Shown piece by piece: positions 7,682-16,395 of a stretch of DNA of 64,000 nt. The stretch is from JACRIM01 sp964605185 (lineage in GTDB: Bacteria; Planctomycetota; Phycisphaerae; UBA1845; UTPLA1). A model generated the notes under the pieces. It had not been told where the DNA came from. It did no database searches and saw only the letters and a program-made list of their open reading frames with translations. The translations under genes and the position numbers were made by a program. The DNA is taken from contig CAZSBF010000004.1 in assembly GCA_964605185.1 (NCBI GenBank), forward strand, positions 1-64,000, in the 5' to 3' direction. How positions within the stretch are numbered: the stretch's first letter is position 1; each line of letters opens with the position of its first letter.

Positions 7682-9064
7682 ATGCCCGAGGACGCAACGG
7701 AACATCGACAGTTCAATTGGCCCGAATGCTGCGCGTTTACGCAGCTCTTCCGGGCCTTCAAGCTGGCGATTCACCCCACGAAAATCATTCTGGCGTTCGG
7801 TGGCATCTTCGCCACCTACATGGCTGGCCGTGTACTGGACGCAACATGGGCCAGCGAAAGTTGTGCCGTGGTCTCCGCGAGCACTCATACCTCGGAACTT
7901 GATCAATTCCTTGCCGGCGGTCGAACACAGACGAAGCAATGGATCGGCCAGACTCAGGAAGCAAAGGATGTTAAGCGCGCCGGTGTCTTCAGCCTCTTGA
8001 TGCGTCATGCACGCATTGCGACTAATCAGATCGCCGGCGGCGTGATGTCGCTGAATCTGGGTCGCGTTCTTGGCGGGATAATCAGCGGCCCTATTGCGCT
8101 GACGTGGGTGGTGGCGTTTCATCCCTGGTATGCTCTGTTTTTCTTTGCGATTTCGATTGGGATATGGGCCTATTTCGGCGGCGCAGTCGCGAGAGTTGCG
8201 GCGCTTCACGCGACGCGCGATGAACGAATCGGGCTGTCCGCGGCGCTAAATTTCGCCCAGTCAAAATTTGTTGGGTTCTTTGCGATTCCGCTCATGCCCG
8301 TGGGGATCATCGTTTTCTTCGGGCTGCTGCTCATGCTTGGCGGGCTCGTGGCATCGATTCCGGCCATCGGCGAATTACTCGCGGGCATTTTGTTCTTCCT
8401 GGCATTAATCGCCGGGTTCATCCTTGCCTTCATTCTCATTGGTTCGATCGCCGGTTTTTGCATGACCTTTCCGACTATTGCGGTTGAAGGGTCGGACGCT
8501 TTCGATGCCCTCAGCCGTACGTTTAGCTATGTCTATCAGAGACCATGGCGAACCGTGTTCTATATGTGGCTTTCGATCGCGTATGGCTCGGTCTGCCTGA
8601 TCTTCGTGAAGTTTTTCATTCGGCTCATGCTGTGGGCCACCCATTTGTTTGTCGGAATCACGATGAACATCGGCAGCCCCTTCCTGACCGAAGCAACCAG
8701 TGGACCGCGGCCGGGCAAGCTCGATGCCTTGTGGACCGCGCCTTCGCTGATGGGCAATACGCCGTTTTATGGATCGTTTGATACGGGCGCCCAGCTTTCC
8801 GGTATCAGCTGGTTTGGCCAGGTGCTGATTAAGTTCTGGGTGTACGGGTTATGGGGGTTGGTGGCTGCGTTCGTCGTGAGCCTGTTCTTCTCGTCCAGCA
8901 CGCTCATCTATCTGTTGCTTCGACGTGAAGTCGACGCCACGGATCTCGAAGAGGTGTACGTCGAGGATTCGGCCCTGGATGAAGTCGCGCCTGCGGCAGC
9001 CGCACCAGCGGTAGCTCAGGGCGGGACCGGCACATCGTTGCCGATCATCGGGCAGAATGGTTGA
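7682..9064 (+). CDS. Polytopic membrane protein of unknown function
   Basis: A 460-residue inner-membrane protein. Hydrophobic segments are visible at about residues 35-50, 140-170, 195-225, 230-265, 295-325 and 380-415, so six or more helices are likely. The segment near residue 275-290 (Phe-Pro-Thr-Ile-Ala-Val-Glu-Gly-Ser-Asp-Ala-Phe-Asp-Ala-Leu-Ser-Arg) resembles a recurring motif of glycerophosphodiesterase-type membrane domains and YciC-like proteins, where it precedes a re-entrant helix; this resemblance is weak. The C-terminal tail is Ala/Pro-rich and cytoplasmic-looking. A promoter with a perfect TATAAT lies about 100 bases upstream. The FG-GAP lipoprotein gene follows after 66 bases. 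I do not recognise a specific function. Confidence 0.8.
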   Translation: MPEDATEHRQFNWPECCAFTQLFRAFKLAIHPTKIILAFGGIFATYMAGRVLDATWASESCAVVSASTHTSELDQFLAGGRTQTKQWIGQTQEAKDVKRAGVFSLLMRHARIATNQIAGGVMSLNLGRVLGGIISGPIALTWVVAFHPWYALFFFAISIGIWAYFGGAVARVAALHATRDERIGLSAALNFAQSKFVGFFAIPLMPVGIIVFFGLLLMLGGLVASIPAIGELLAGILFFLALIAGFILAFILIGSIAGFCMTFPTIAVEGSDAFDALSRTFSYVYQRPWRTVFYMWLSIAYGSVCLIFVKFFIRLMLWATHLFVGITMNIGSPFLTEATSGPRPGKLDALWTAPSLMGNTPFYGSFDTGAQLSGISWFGQVLIKFWVYGLWGLVAAFVVSLFFSSSTLIYLLLRREVDATDLEEVYVEDSALDEVAPAAAAPAVAQGGTGTSLPIIGQNG

Positions 9065-9130
9065 CACGAGTACTCGGCCTTTCGCGCGTCGTCGATCATG
9101 GATGGCCGACGTGCGGGCGGTGAAGAAGCT

Positions 9131-10603
9131 ATGCGCGGTCGAGCCTTTGCGCTAGTCGTGCTCGGGATTTCCGCATTGGTCTTGTCCGGATCGTCGGGCT
9201 GCGGATACTTGTACCTTATCTTTGGAGAAGGCGGGCTTTGGCCTCCCTCGTCCGGCGGCGGAACAGGCGGCTCCGGCTCGGGAACGACGTCCGGAAGCAC
9301 CAGCCAACCTGCAACCATTCCCGGCTTCGCGTTTTCCATCACTCAATTGGATCCGCTGCTTGAGAGCACGGCCGGCGCACGCGTGGTCGTCGCCTCAGAT
9401 ATGAACGGCGATGGGCTGATCGATTATGTCTCGGGGTCGGCCGAGAGCCAGCCGATTCAGGTTCACCTGCGGACCGGCGCGGCGGTTGAATTTACGACGG
9501 CGACGATTGCCGGCGGAGCCCCGATCTCCACGATGTATGACCTCGCCGTGTCGGATTTCAACGCCGATGGTCGGCCCGATATGGCGGTGCTGGTTAACGA
9601 CACCGGGTTTGTTCCAGTTACGAACGCGGAAAAGCGCGGCGCGGTCGTCCTGCTCTTCGCCCCGCTTGATCCGGCGGAAACGGGTAATGGGCTTGCGTGG
9701 CGCTCCGTCACGATCAACGAGACATTCATCCTTCCCAATGATGAAACCGGCCAGACCGATTTCGCCATTGCAGATGTCGACGGCGTAAACGGTCCTGATG
9801 TGGTGCTGGCATCCAACGACATCACCACGGCCCTCGACAGCGCGACCAAGCGCGTGTACCTGTATCTCAACCCCGGCGGGGCGGCCGCGGAAAACGGAGC
9901 GAACTGGCTCGGCACGACAAACGCGCTAATTTCCGATGTTCCCGGAATCAAGGCCGTGAAAGTCGCGGACATGGATGCCGACGGAGACCTCGACGTCGTG
10001 GTGACCTATCCCACTGCGAAGAGTCAGAACATCAGTTGGCTGATCAATCCACTGGTCGAATCGGGTTTGGCCGCAATGACGAATGGCGATTGGGTGGGCC
10101 GCACCATCGGTGAGCAGCGGGAGTTGTTGCAACCGGGCGACGAGCAGGTGCCAGGGGCGGACTTTCTCGGGGTGGGCGACATCGACGGCGACGGTGCGAT
10201 TGACGCCGTCGTGGCGCATGCGTCACTTGGGGTTGTGCAGTGGTTCCGCAATCCCGGTATCGCCGTGGTCCAGCAGGTCAACTTCCCCTGGGAAGTTTTC
10301 AATATTGGAACGGCGGCAACAGGCGCGGAGCTGAATCAAGTGCAGGTTGTTGACCTCGACCTCGACGGCACGCTCGATGTCTTTGTGACTGGCAGCGGTA
10401 ACATGGCAGGGTTTGAGCGCCGAACCGACGTGCAGGATTGGTGGCAGCCATTCACGATCACCGGGACGAATCCCGTCGCCACCATCGGCAAGTGCGCCTT
10501 CGACGATGTCGACGGCAACGGGTTACTCGACATCATTGCACCGATGAATCGATCAGGCATTACGAATGACCAGTTTCTCATCATCAATCGTCTTTCGCCT
10601 TGA
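9131..10603 (+). CDS. FG-GAP/VCBS seven-repeat beta-propeller lipoprotein
   Basis: A 490-residue exported protein. An N-terminal hydrophobic segment ends in a lipobox-like Ser-Ser-Gly-Cys (Cys about residue 22), followed by a Gly/Ser-rich linker. From about residue 85 onward seven calcium-loop repeats of the DxDxDGxxD type can be read, for example Asp-Met-Asn-Gly-Asp-Gly-Leu-Ile-Asp, Asp-Met-Asp-Ala-Asp-Gly-Asp-Leu-Asp and Asp-Ile-Asp-Gly-Asp-Gly-Ala-Ile-Asp, matching FG-GAP/VCBS blades. Seven repeats fit one closed seven-bladed propeller. The start at ATG 9131 is chosen because the signal peptide begins there; an upstream in-frame ATG at 9098 adds eleven charged residues. It is probably surface-attached; the ligand is unknown. 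Confidence 0.88.
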   Translation: MRGRAFALVVLGISALVLSGSSGCGYLYLIFGEGGLWPPSSGGGTGGSGSGTTSGSTSQPATIPGFAFSITQLDPLLESTAGARVVVASDMNGDGLIDYVSGSAESQPIQVHLRTGAAVEFTTATIAGGAPISTMYDLAVSDFNADGRPDMAVLVNDTGFVPVTNAEKRGAVVLLFAPLDPAETGNGLAWRSVTINETFILPNDETGQTDFAIADVDGVNGPDVVLASNDITTALDSATKRVYLYLNPGGAAAENGANWLGTTNALISDVPGIKAVKVADMDADGDLDVVVTYPTAKSQNISWLINPLVESGLAAMTNGDWVGRTIGEQRELLQPGDEQVPGADFLGVGDIDGDGAIDAVVAHASLGVVQWFRNPGIAVVQQVNFPWEVFNIGTAATGAELNQVQVVDLDLDGTLDVFVTGSGNMAGFERRTDVQDWWQPFTITGTNPVATIGKCAFDDVDGNGLLDIIAPMNRSGITNDQFLIINRLSP

Positions 10604-10901
10604 CCCGATTCATGAGGTGATGGAAGAAATCGGTGCCCCCATCGGCCACACCGAGATTTGATGGAAAAATCCGGCGGGCCGTTACAAGCAACCGCTTTCG
10701 TTGGTGTTTCTTTCATTCTGGGGGCCAACGGGCGGATCGTTGCAAAAAAAACTTATAATGAGTGCGGATCGCCGGGCAAAATAGCGCGTTGGCATTTTAG
10801 CGGGCGCTTGCGGTTCATCCGAAGCGATGTGAATTGGCACATTCGCGTTTCGCCCCTACCATTACTCCGTTAATGTCGAATTAGGACCATCGAGTAACTA
10901 C
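10604..10901 (+). other. Intergenic region before the MacAB-like operon
   Basis: About 298 bases without a credible gene. It contains one perfect TATAAT at 10754-10759 following an A-rich tract, with no -35 hexamer at the right distance. Short open frames here lack family-like sequence. Confidence 0.5.
10754..10759 (+). promoter_or_regulatory. Isolated TATAAT, possible -10 for the MacAB-like operon
   Basis: A perfect TATAAT follows eight consecutive A residues. The ATG of the membrane-fusion gene is about 142 bases downstream. No -35 match is seen at 16-18 bases, so this is tentative. Confidence 0.25.
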
Positions 10902-12314
10902 ATGCGAAAAGCGTTTTTCCTGCTATTTCTATTGCTTGTCGTCGGCGGGGGAGCCTTCGGGGTCAAGATGCTTCGTGATCGCGAGGGCACCTTCGATATT
11001 GTCGTCGGCGCCATTGAATCCCGCCCGTTGACCATGACCGTCGAAACCAGCGGTACCGTCGAGCCCCTCGCTCGCGTCGAAGTCGGTTGCGAGGTGACCG
11101 GCAAGATTATTGAAATGGCGGTCGACAACGATCGACCGGTTTCGAAGGGGGAGGTCATCGCCCGTATCGACCCCGAGTTATCGCGGGCCGAGCATGAGCA
11201 ATCGAAGGCCGATCATTTGAAGGCGCTCAGCGCATTGGCGGATGCCAAGCTTGCCTATGAGGATGCAAAGGCAAATCTCCCCGTTCGCACGCAACAGGCG
11301 CTGGGGCAGAAGGAAGAGGCCGAGGCGGCGCTGATCGAGGCGGAGTTCGGCTGGAAGCGCGTCGATGACCTGTACAAAAATCAGAACGCACCGGAGGCCG
11401 AGTGGGTTGCGATGAAGGCACGACTTAAGCGGGCCGAGGCGCTGCTCATCACGGCCAAGGCATCGCACCAACTGGCCGTGAACAATGAAACGATTCTCGT
11501 CGACCGCGCCGCGCAGACGATTGCCGGCGCCGAGGCAGCGCTCAAGTTGGCCTCCGCACGAATGGAATTCACCGCGACTCGGGTGGATCGTTGTGTGATT
11601 CGCTCTCCGATTGATGGCGTCGTGCTCCGCCGTTTCATGGACGTGGGCCAGACCGTCAACGCAACCTTTCAGACGCCGATTCTGTATTTGCTCGCCCCGA
11701 GCCTGTCGACGATGCGGGTCAATGCCAAGATTGGTGAATCCGACATCAGCCACATCGACGTCGGCCAGAAGGCCCGCTTCACCCTAGAGGCCCGGCAGGC
11801 GCGCACCTTTGAGGGCAAGATTCTTGAAAAGCGAAACCAGCCTGATACGGTGAATAACGTTGTCACCTATACGGTGATTTTTGAAGTCCAAAACCCCGAC
11901 GGCTTGTTGCTCCCCGGCCTTTCGGTCAACGTCATGATTGAATGTGTTGACAAGGCCGCCGTTCCGCAGATTGCCAATGCCGTGCTGCGTTTCAAGCCGC
12001 CGCTCACCGCCGAGGAACGCCAGTCGCTGGTGGCCAAGGCACGCGAGACCGGACCTCCACGCCCGGCGTCGGATGCCGACGGGCATCTCGCGGCCTATTG
12101 CAATGACGCCTTTGTCTGGCGATTCAATCAGGCCTCGAAACAGTGGCAGGCCGTCATGCTGTGGGTGGGCATCACCGACAACGTGAACACGGAAGTGCTC
12201 GCCGGCGCCGAAGCGGGTGAGGAATTCGTCCGCAAGTTCACCGAAAAGAAATCCGTCGGCTTCAACCTCAAGGATGCCATCCGGCTTACGGACCCCAACA
12301 ACCGCAACCTCTAA
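10902..12314 (+). CDS. MacA/HlyD-like periplasmic adaptor of an ABC exporter
   Basis: A 470-residue membrane-fusion protein. One N-terminal transmembrane helix (residues about 4-22) is followed by a lipoyl/barrel-sandwich half motif (Gly-Thr-Val-Glu-Pro-Leu-Ala-Arg-Val-Glu-Val-Gly), a long Ala/Glu/Lys-rich helical hairpin at about residues 90-215, the second lipoyl half (Ile-Arg-Ser-Pro-Ile-Asp-Gly-Val-Val-Leu) and a beta-barrel region. The C-terminal 110 residues extend beyond ordinary MacA and have no obvious family. It joins the inner-membrane ATPase and permease encoded next (12324 and 13115) to an outer-membrane exit duct; no TolC-like gene is in the window. The three genes are spaced by 9 and 2 bases, so they form one operon. 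Confidence 0.9.
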   Translation: MRKAFFLLFLLLVVGGGAFGVKMLRDREGTFDIVVGAIESRPLTMTVETSGTVEPLARVEVGCEVTGKIIEMAVDNDRPVSKGEVIARIDPELSRAEHEQSKADHLKALSALADAKLAYEDAKANLPVRTQQALGQKEEAEAALIEAEFGWKRVDDLYKNQNAPEAEWVAMKARLKRAEALLITAKASHQLAVNNETILVDRAAQTIAGAEAALKLASARMEFTATRVDRCVIRSPIDGVVLRRFMDVGQTVNATFQTPILYLLAPSLSTMRVNAKIGESDISHIDVGQKARFTLEARQARTFEGKILEKRNQPDTVNNVVTYTVIFEVQNPDGLLLPGLSVNVMIECVDKAAVPQIANAVLRFKPPLTAEERQSLVAKARETGPPRPASDADGHLAAYCNDAFVWRFNQASKQWQAVMLWVGITDNVNTEVLAGAEAGEEFVRKFTEKKSVGFNLKDAIRLTDPNNRNL

Positions 12315-12323
12315 TTTGATCAC

Positions 12324-13112
12324 ATGGCCGACGCCGCACCCATTATCTCGACAGTCGCCGACCCGAGCATCCCCGTGGTCATCCGGCTGCGCGAATTGCA
12401 CAAGATTTATGATACCGGCGGAACGGCAGTGCATGCGCTTCGCGGGCTGAACGTGGACATTCCCGAGGGGCAGTTCATCGCCATCATGGGTGCCAGCGGC
12501 TCAGGCAAGTCGACCCTGCTTAATATCCTGGGGGCGCTTGATGTCCCGTCAGAGGGTTTATACGAGCTTGCCGGAAACGCGAGCAGCAAGATGACGCGCG
12601 ACCAGCTCGCGCAACTCCGCAACACCTACATCGGGTTCATCTTCCAGAACTTCAATCTCCTGGCTCGCAGTACGGCATTGGAAAATGTTGAACTGCCGAT
12701 GGTTTATGCCGGTCGGCCCACCGCCATGCGACGCGAGGCCGCCATCGCCGCGCTCACCAAAGTCGACCTTGCCGAGCGCACACACCATTTGCCATCGCAA
12801 CTGTCCGGTGGTCAGCAGCAGCGCGTCGCCATTGCCCGATCGCTGGTGAATAACCCGCCCGTTCTGCTCGCTGATGAGCCGACCGGCAATCTCGACAGCC
12901 ACACCACGCGCGAGATCATGAGGATTCTCACGCACCTGCATGAAGTCGAGAAACGCACCGTCATTATTGTCACGCACGACCCCGGCATCGCCGAATTCGC
13001 CGAGCGCATCATCATTCTGCGTGACGGAATCATCATTGCTGACCAGGCCACGCCGCGACGCGGCGGCCCGGCGGTACCCGACGTCCGCGCATTGACTCTG
13101 GGGGCCGCCTAA
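12324..13112 (+). CDS. MacB/LolD-type ABC transporter ATPase
   Basis: A 262-residue nucleotide-binding subunit. Walker A is Gly-Ala-Ser-Gly-Ser-Gly-Lys-Ser-Thr (about residues 54-62), the Q loop is Phe-Gln-Asn-Phe-Asn-Leu, the ABC signature is Leu-Ser-Gly-Gly-Gln-Gln-Gln-Arg-Val-Ala, Walker B is Val-Leu-Leu-Ala-Asp-Glu-Pro-Thr-Gly-Asn-Leu-Asp and the switch His is in Ile-Val-Thr-His-Asp. The Leu-Leu-Ala-Asp-Glu-Pro-Thr-Gly-Asn-Leu-Asp form is typical of the MacB/LolD/FtsE group. Unlike E. coli MacB, the ATPase and permease are separate proteins, encoded by consecutive genes. It powers the mechanotransmission-type exporter with its neighbours; the substrate (peptide, lipoprotein, polysaccharide or drug) cannot be told from the sequence. 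Confidence 0.95.
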   Translation: MADAAPIISTVADPSIPVVIRLRELHKIYDTGGTAVHALRGLNVDIPEGQFIAIMGASGSGKSTLLNILGALDVPSEGLYELAGNASSKMTRDQLAQLRNTYIGFIFQNFNLLARSTALENVELPMVYAGRPTAMRREAAIAALTKVDLAERTHHLPSQLSGGQQQRVAIARSLVNNPPVLLADEPTGNLDSHTTREIMRILTHLHEVEKRTVIIVTHDPGIAEFAERIIILRDGIIIADQATPRRGGPAVPDVRALTLGAA

Positions 13113-13114
13113 CC

Positions 13115-14338
13115 ATGTTTGCCCTCTGGATTGAGTGCTTCAAGATGGGCCTGCGCGAGCTGTGGCGTCACAAGCTGCGCAGCTTTCTGACCATGATCGG
13201 CATGATCATGGGCGTCTCGGTCGTCATTATCTGCATCAGTGTTGTGCAAGGCGTGAAGGATTCGCTCATTGGCGACATCCGTAAGGCCGGCCGCAACATG
13301 ATTCTCGTGGTCAACCAGGAGAACAAAAAAGGCAAGAACGCCGCGGCGGGCCTGCACACCAGCAACCTCAGCCGTTCCGATGCCGACGCGATTTCTTCTG
13401 AATGCGATGCCGTTTCGGCCACTTGCGCAACGCACGGCGACAAAGTGCAGTTTGTCAGTGATACGGCCAATGCGGTCGTGGATATCAACGGGGTCGGCCA
13501 TACCTATACGACGATCCGCAACTGGGGTGTCTCGGACGGCCGCGATCTGGAGCCGTTCGACATTGTCGCGGCGCGGCGTGTTTGTTTAATCGGACAAACT
13601 GCACAGCGCGAATTGTTCGGCGATCGCAGCCCGCTGAACCAGACTCTGCGTGTTGGGCGCGTGTCGCTCAAAGTCGTGGGTGTGCTGGATCCGAAGGGGT
13701 TTAACCCGCTGGGGCTCGACGAGGATAACGTCGTGATCGTGCCGCTGCCGGTCCTCCTGCGGGACATCATGGGCATGAAGGAGCCGGCGGTAATCCTCTG
13801 TTCGGCGGTCAGCGATGCCGACGTTGAGCGGGCCGTGGGCCAGATCGTGGATCTGCTCCGGCAGCGCCACAAGATCGGCGAGGCCGACGGCGATGATTTC
13901 AAGGTCACCACGCTGAAGGAAAAGGAAGAGCAGGCCCGAACCATCAGCAATCAGATGACGCTGCTCATGTTCTTCCTGGCGCTGGTCAGCCTCGCGGTCG
14001 GCGGCGTGGGCATCATGAACATCATGCTCGTGGCGGTGACGGAGCGGACACGCGAAATCGGAATCCGTATGGCCATCGGCGCCACCACCAAAGCGATCAA
14101 CCGGCAGTTCCTCGTTGAAGCCGGCGTCATCTCCAGCGCGGGTGGGGGAGTGGGAATCTTCATCGGTGTTGTCGGGGCCGCGGCGATCGCCAATTCCATC
14201 GGCGTAGAACCAATGATGTCGATTTGGATTGTACTGCTGGCGTTCTTGTTCAGCGCAGGCGTTGGAGTACTCTTCGGCCTGTTGCCAGCGCGGAGGGCGG
14301 CGGGATTGAATCCGATTGAAGCACTAAGGCACGACTAG
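13115..14338 (+). CDS. MacB/FtsX-type ABC transporter permease
   Basis: A 407-residue inner-membrane subunit with the four-helix layout of MacB permeases: one helix near residues 22-48 (His-Lys-Leu-Arg-Ser-Phe-Leu-Thr-Met-Ile-Gly-Met-Ile-Met-Gly-Val), a large periplasmic MacB-PCD domain from about residue 50 to 275, then three helices near 280-305, 330-355 and 368-395. The FtsX-domain signature Gly-Gly-Val-Gly-Ile-Met-Asn-Ile-Met-Leu-Val-Ala-Val-Thr-Glu-Arg-Thr-Arg-Glu-Ile is intact. It begins two bases after the ATPase stop. This is the last gene of the exporter operon unless the CBM9-like gene 26 bases downstream is included; that gene has its own candidate promoter. Confidence 0.94.
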   Translation: MFALWIECFKMGLRELWRHKLRSFLTMIGMIMGVSVVIICISVVQGVKDSLIGDIRKAGRNMILVVNQENKKGKNAAAGLHTSNLSRSDADAISSECDAVSATCATHGDKVQFVSDTANAVVDINGVGHTYTTIRNWGVSDGRDLEPFDIVAARRVCLIGQTAQRELFGDRSPLNQTLRVGRVSLKVVGVLDPKGFNPLGLDEDNVVIVPLPVLLRDIMGMKEPAVILCSAVSDADVERAVGQIVDLLRQRHKIGEADGDDFKVTTLKEKEEQARTISNQMTLLMFFLALVSLAVGGVGIMNIMLVAVTERTREIGIRMAIGATTKAINRQFLVEAGVISSAGGGVGIFIGVVGAAAIANSIGVEPMMSIWIVLLAFLFSAGVGVLFGLLPARRAAGLNPIEALRHD

Positions 14339-14347
14339 TTTTCCCCC

Positions 14348-14356
14348 TGCTACAAT
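14348..14356 (+). promoter_or_regulatory. Candidate extended -10 immediately before the CBM9-like gene
   Basis: TGCTACAAT is an extended -10 (TGn plus TACAAT) ending eight bases before the ATG at 14365. A start site at the usual distance would fall on or next to that ATG, so a leaderless transcript is possible. Confidence 0.4.
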
Positions 14357-14364
14357 GATCCCCA

Positions 14365-15021
14365 ATGTCCGCGCCGGTTCCCAATCGCCACCTTTTCAAG
14401 TTTGAGTTCCCTTTGCGATTCTGCGCCAACCGGGCGGCGTTGAAGGGCGATCCGTCGGCATGGGGCGACGCGTTTCGTCTGCCGCCGCTCTGCACCATCG
14501 ACAACCTGGAACCGTTCGGCGAGATCTTCGCGGCCTGGAACGAAACGGGGCTGTACATCGGCGTTGGCGTGTTCGGCAAGCGGCGTCCTCCGCAGTGCGA
14601 CCCAGAGCGGTTCCGCAGCTCCGACGCACTTCGCGTCATGACCGACATGCGCGACACCCGAAACATTCGCCGCGCCACCCGATTCTGCCAGCAGTTCTAC
14701 TTCATGCCTTCCGGCGGGGGGAAGAATCGCAAGGAACCGCTCGCCGGTAGCGCCCCCGTGGCTCGCGCCCAGGCCGATGCGCCGCTTGCCAAGGCCAGCG
14801 AGATCACCATCGAATCTCGGATTGCCAGGGAGGGCTACAGCCTCACGGCACACATTCCTGCAACCGCCTTGTCGGGTTTCGATCCCGTTGAAAATCCCCG
14901 CATTGGGTTCTTCGCAATCCTGGAAGATACCGAACTCGGACATCAATCGCTGACCGTTGATGACGACTTGAACTGGTGGTGCGACCCGAGCACGTGGCCG
15001 ACGGCGGTGCTTACAAAGTGA
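14365..15021 (+). CDS. CBM9-like (DOMON-fold) carbohydrate-binding domain protein
   Basis: A 218-residue protein without a signal peptide or membrane segment. The pattern Glu-Ile-Phe-Ala-Ala-Trp-Asn-Glu-Thr-Gly-Leu-Tyr-Ile-Gly-Val (about residues 53-67), the central Ser-Asp-Ala-Leu-Arg-Val, and the later Ile-Glu-Ser-Arg-Ile-Ala with Tyr-Ser-Leu-Thr-Ala-His-Ile-Pro-Ala-Thr-Ala-Leu recall family 9 carbohydrate-binding modules, in which Trp residues stack on sugars. Such stand-alone cytoplasmic-looking domains occur in planctomycetes with no assigned role. It follows the exporter operon by 26 bases and converges on thpR (24 bases apart). The sugar-binding function is inferred from the fold family and not shown by residues. 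Confidence 0.6.
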   Translation: MSAPVPNRHLFKFEFPLRFCANRAALKGDPSAWGDAFRLPPLCTIDNLEPFGEIFAAWNETGLYIGVGVFGKRRPPQCDPERFRSSDALRVMTDMRDTRNIRRATRFCQQFYFMPSGGGKNRKEPLAGSAPVARAQADAPLAKASEITIESRIAREGYSLTAHIPATALSGFDPVENPRIGFFAILEDTELGHQSLTVDDDLNWWCDPSTWPTAVLTK

Positions 15022-15044
15022 TGGGCAAGTGTTGTGGTGGGGTA

Positions 15045-15602
15045 TCAACCGGCAAACGGGTGTTTGCTGATCACGCGATGCGTTGGGCCTGTGCGATCGA
15101 GGATTGACTCGTATAACGTCATGCCCTCCACGCGGGCAACGCATGGTTCTCCGATGACATAGTCCTCGAGGGCGGAACGAATCCCGCGTGATGCCGAATG
15201 ATCCTTGTTCCGACCAAGGGTCAGATGGGGAGCGAATGGCCGATCCTCGGGCGGCGAACCGAATTTCGAGAGTAGGTCCTCGCACTGCCGATGCAAGCCG
15301 GAAAGTTCCTCCGATGGCTGCACGCCGATCCAGACGACATTGACCCGCCCGGCCGGAGGAAAGGTGCCGATTCCGCCCACGCCGAGATCGAACGCCGGCG
15401 TCGTTACAGCAATGGTCTTCAAAGCCTCAGTCATTGTTGGCGCATCGTCCTCGTTCAAGTCTCCAAAGAACTTGACCGTTATGTGTATTTGCTCCGGCTG
15501 AACCCAAGTGAGCTTTATCCCGAGGGACTTGAGTCGTTCCGAATGAGCCGCCAGAAATGACCGTGTGCTGGCCGGGAGATCGATTGCAACAAATGCACGC
15601 AT
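15045..15602 (-). CDS. thpR: RNA 2',3'-cyclic phosphodiesterase (LigT/ThpR family)
   Basis: A 185-residue enzyme of the 2H phosphoesterase superfamily. The two HxTx catalytic motifs are His-Ile-Thr-Val (about residues 44-47) and His-Leu-Thr-Leu (about 132-135). The N-terminus Met-Arg-Ala-Phe-Val-Ala-Ile-Asp-Leu-Pro is typical of ThpR, so I chose ATG 15602; ATG 15614, four codons upstream, is an alternative, and longer readings run through the divergent glutathione peroxidase gene and are not credible. The family opens 2 prime,3 prime-cyclic phosphates and was first described as a 2 prime-5 prime RNA ligase. A TATGAT hexamer at 15610-15615 on this strand lies seven bases before the ATG, suggesting a leaderless or near-leaderless transcript. 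Confidence 0.9.
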   Translation of the reverse strand: MRAFVAIDLPASTRSFLAAHSERLKSLGIKLTWVQPEQIHITVKFFGDLNEDDAPTMTEALKTIAVTTPAFDLGVGGIGTFPPAGRVNVVWIGVQPSEELSGLHRQCEDLLSKFGSPPEDRPFAPHLTLGRNKDHSASRGIRSALEDYVIGEPCVARVEGMTLYESILDRTGPTHRVISKHPFAG

Positions 15603-15640
15603 CGCGACGATCATACCGCCAAGCGGCCGCGGAGGAGGGC

Positions 15641-15649
15641 TGCTATAAT
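15641..15649 (+). promoter_or_regulatory. Extended -10 promoter for the glutathione peroxidase gene
   Basis: TGCTATAAT is a consensus extended -10, giving a start site near 15656 and a 5 prime leader of about 47 bases before ATG 15703. No -35 match is seen, as is usual for extended -10 promoters. It lies back to back with the thpR start region. Confidence 0.55.
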
Positions 15650-15702
15650 GGCGACACGCCCGCAGACGAGCGCGCGGCGTCTTACGAAAGGATATTCCCC
15701 CA

Positions 15703-16395
15703 ATGCTTCGCAGCCTGATACTTGCAGCCCTCGTTTCTGTTATTGCTCTGACCCTCGTGAGCACTCGCGCCTTTGCCGATCCCAAGGACACCGAGAAGTC
15801 CAAATCGAAATCCAAAGAGAAAAAGGACAATAAGTCCAAGGCCGAGGCCAAGCCCGGGGACAAGCAGTTGCCCGCGCTGGCTTTTACGATGAAAGACATC
15901 GAGGGCAAGGATCAAGATCTGCGGCAGTACAGCGGCAATGTCGTGATGTTTGTGAATGTCGCGTCGAAGTGCGGGTTCACAGGGCAATACAAGGGCCTGC
16001 AGTCCCTCTATGCCAAGTACAAGGACAAGGGGCTTGTCATCATCGGCGTTCCCGCTAACGACTTCGGCAAACAGGAGCCGGGGACGAACGAAGAGATCAA
16101 GAGCTTCTGCACCGGCAAGTACAGCGTCACATTTCCGATGCTGGAAAAGGTGCATGTCAAAGGCAAGGAAATCTGTCCGCTCTACCACTACCTGACGAGC
16201 AAACGATCCGACCACAAGCACGGTGGCGACGTCGAATGGAATTTCACCAAATTCCTCGTCGGGCGAAATGGACAGGTGATCGACCGCTTCGACAGCCGTA
16301 CAACGCCCAGCGATGAGAAGCTCGTGAAGGCGGTCGAAAAGGCCCTCAACGAACCAACGCCACCGTCCGCACAGACTGGAAAAGTAGGCGGCTAG
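15703..16395 (+). CDS. Exported glutathione peroxidase-family protein
   Basis: A 230-residue thiol peroxidase. Unusually for the family it has a signal peptide (hydrophobic residues 4-20, cleavage likely after Ala-Phe-Ala at 23-25), then a Lys/Ser/Glu-rich linker (about 28-53). The peroxidase domain shows the peroxidatic Cys at residue 90 in Ala-Ser-Lys-Cys-Gly-Phe-Thr, the Asn-Asp-Phe-Gly-Lys-Gln-Glu-Pro-Gly motif (Asp where Gln is usual), a candidate resolving Cys in Lys-Ser-Phe-Cys and Glu-Trp-Asn-Phe-Thr-Lys-Phe-Leu with the catalytic-tetrad Trp and Asn. It should reduce peroxides outside the cytoplasm, probably with thioredoxin-like donors. The ribosome-binding site is AAAGGA upstream of ATG 15703. 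Confidence 0.92.
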   Translation: MLRSLILAALVSVIALTLVSTRAFADPKDTEKSKSKSKEKKDNKSKAEAKPGDKQLPALAFTMKDIEGKDQDLRQYSGNVVMFVNVASKCGFTGQYKGLQSLYAKYKDKGLVIIGVPANDFGKQEPGTNEEIKSFCTGKYSVTFPMLEKVHVKGKEICPLYHYLTSKRSDHKHGGDVEWNFTKFLVGRNGQVIDRFDSRTTPSDEKLVKAVEKALNEPTPPSAQTGKVGG

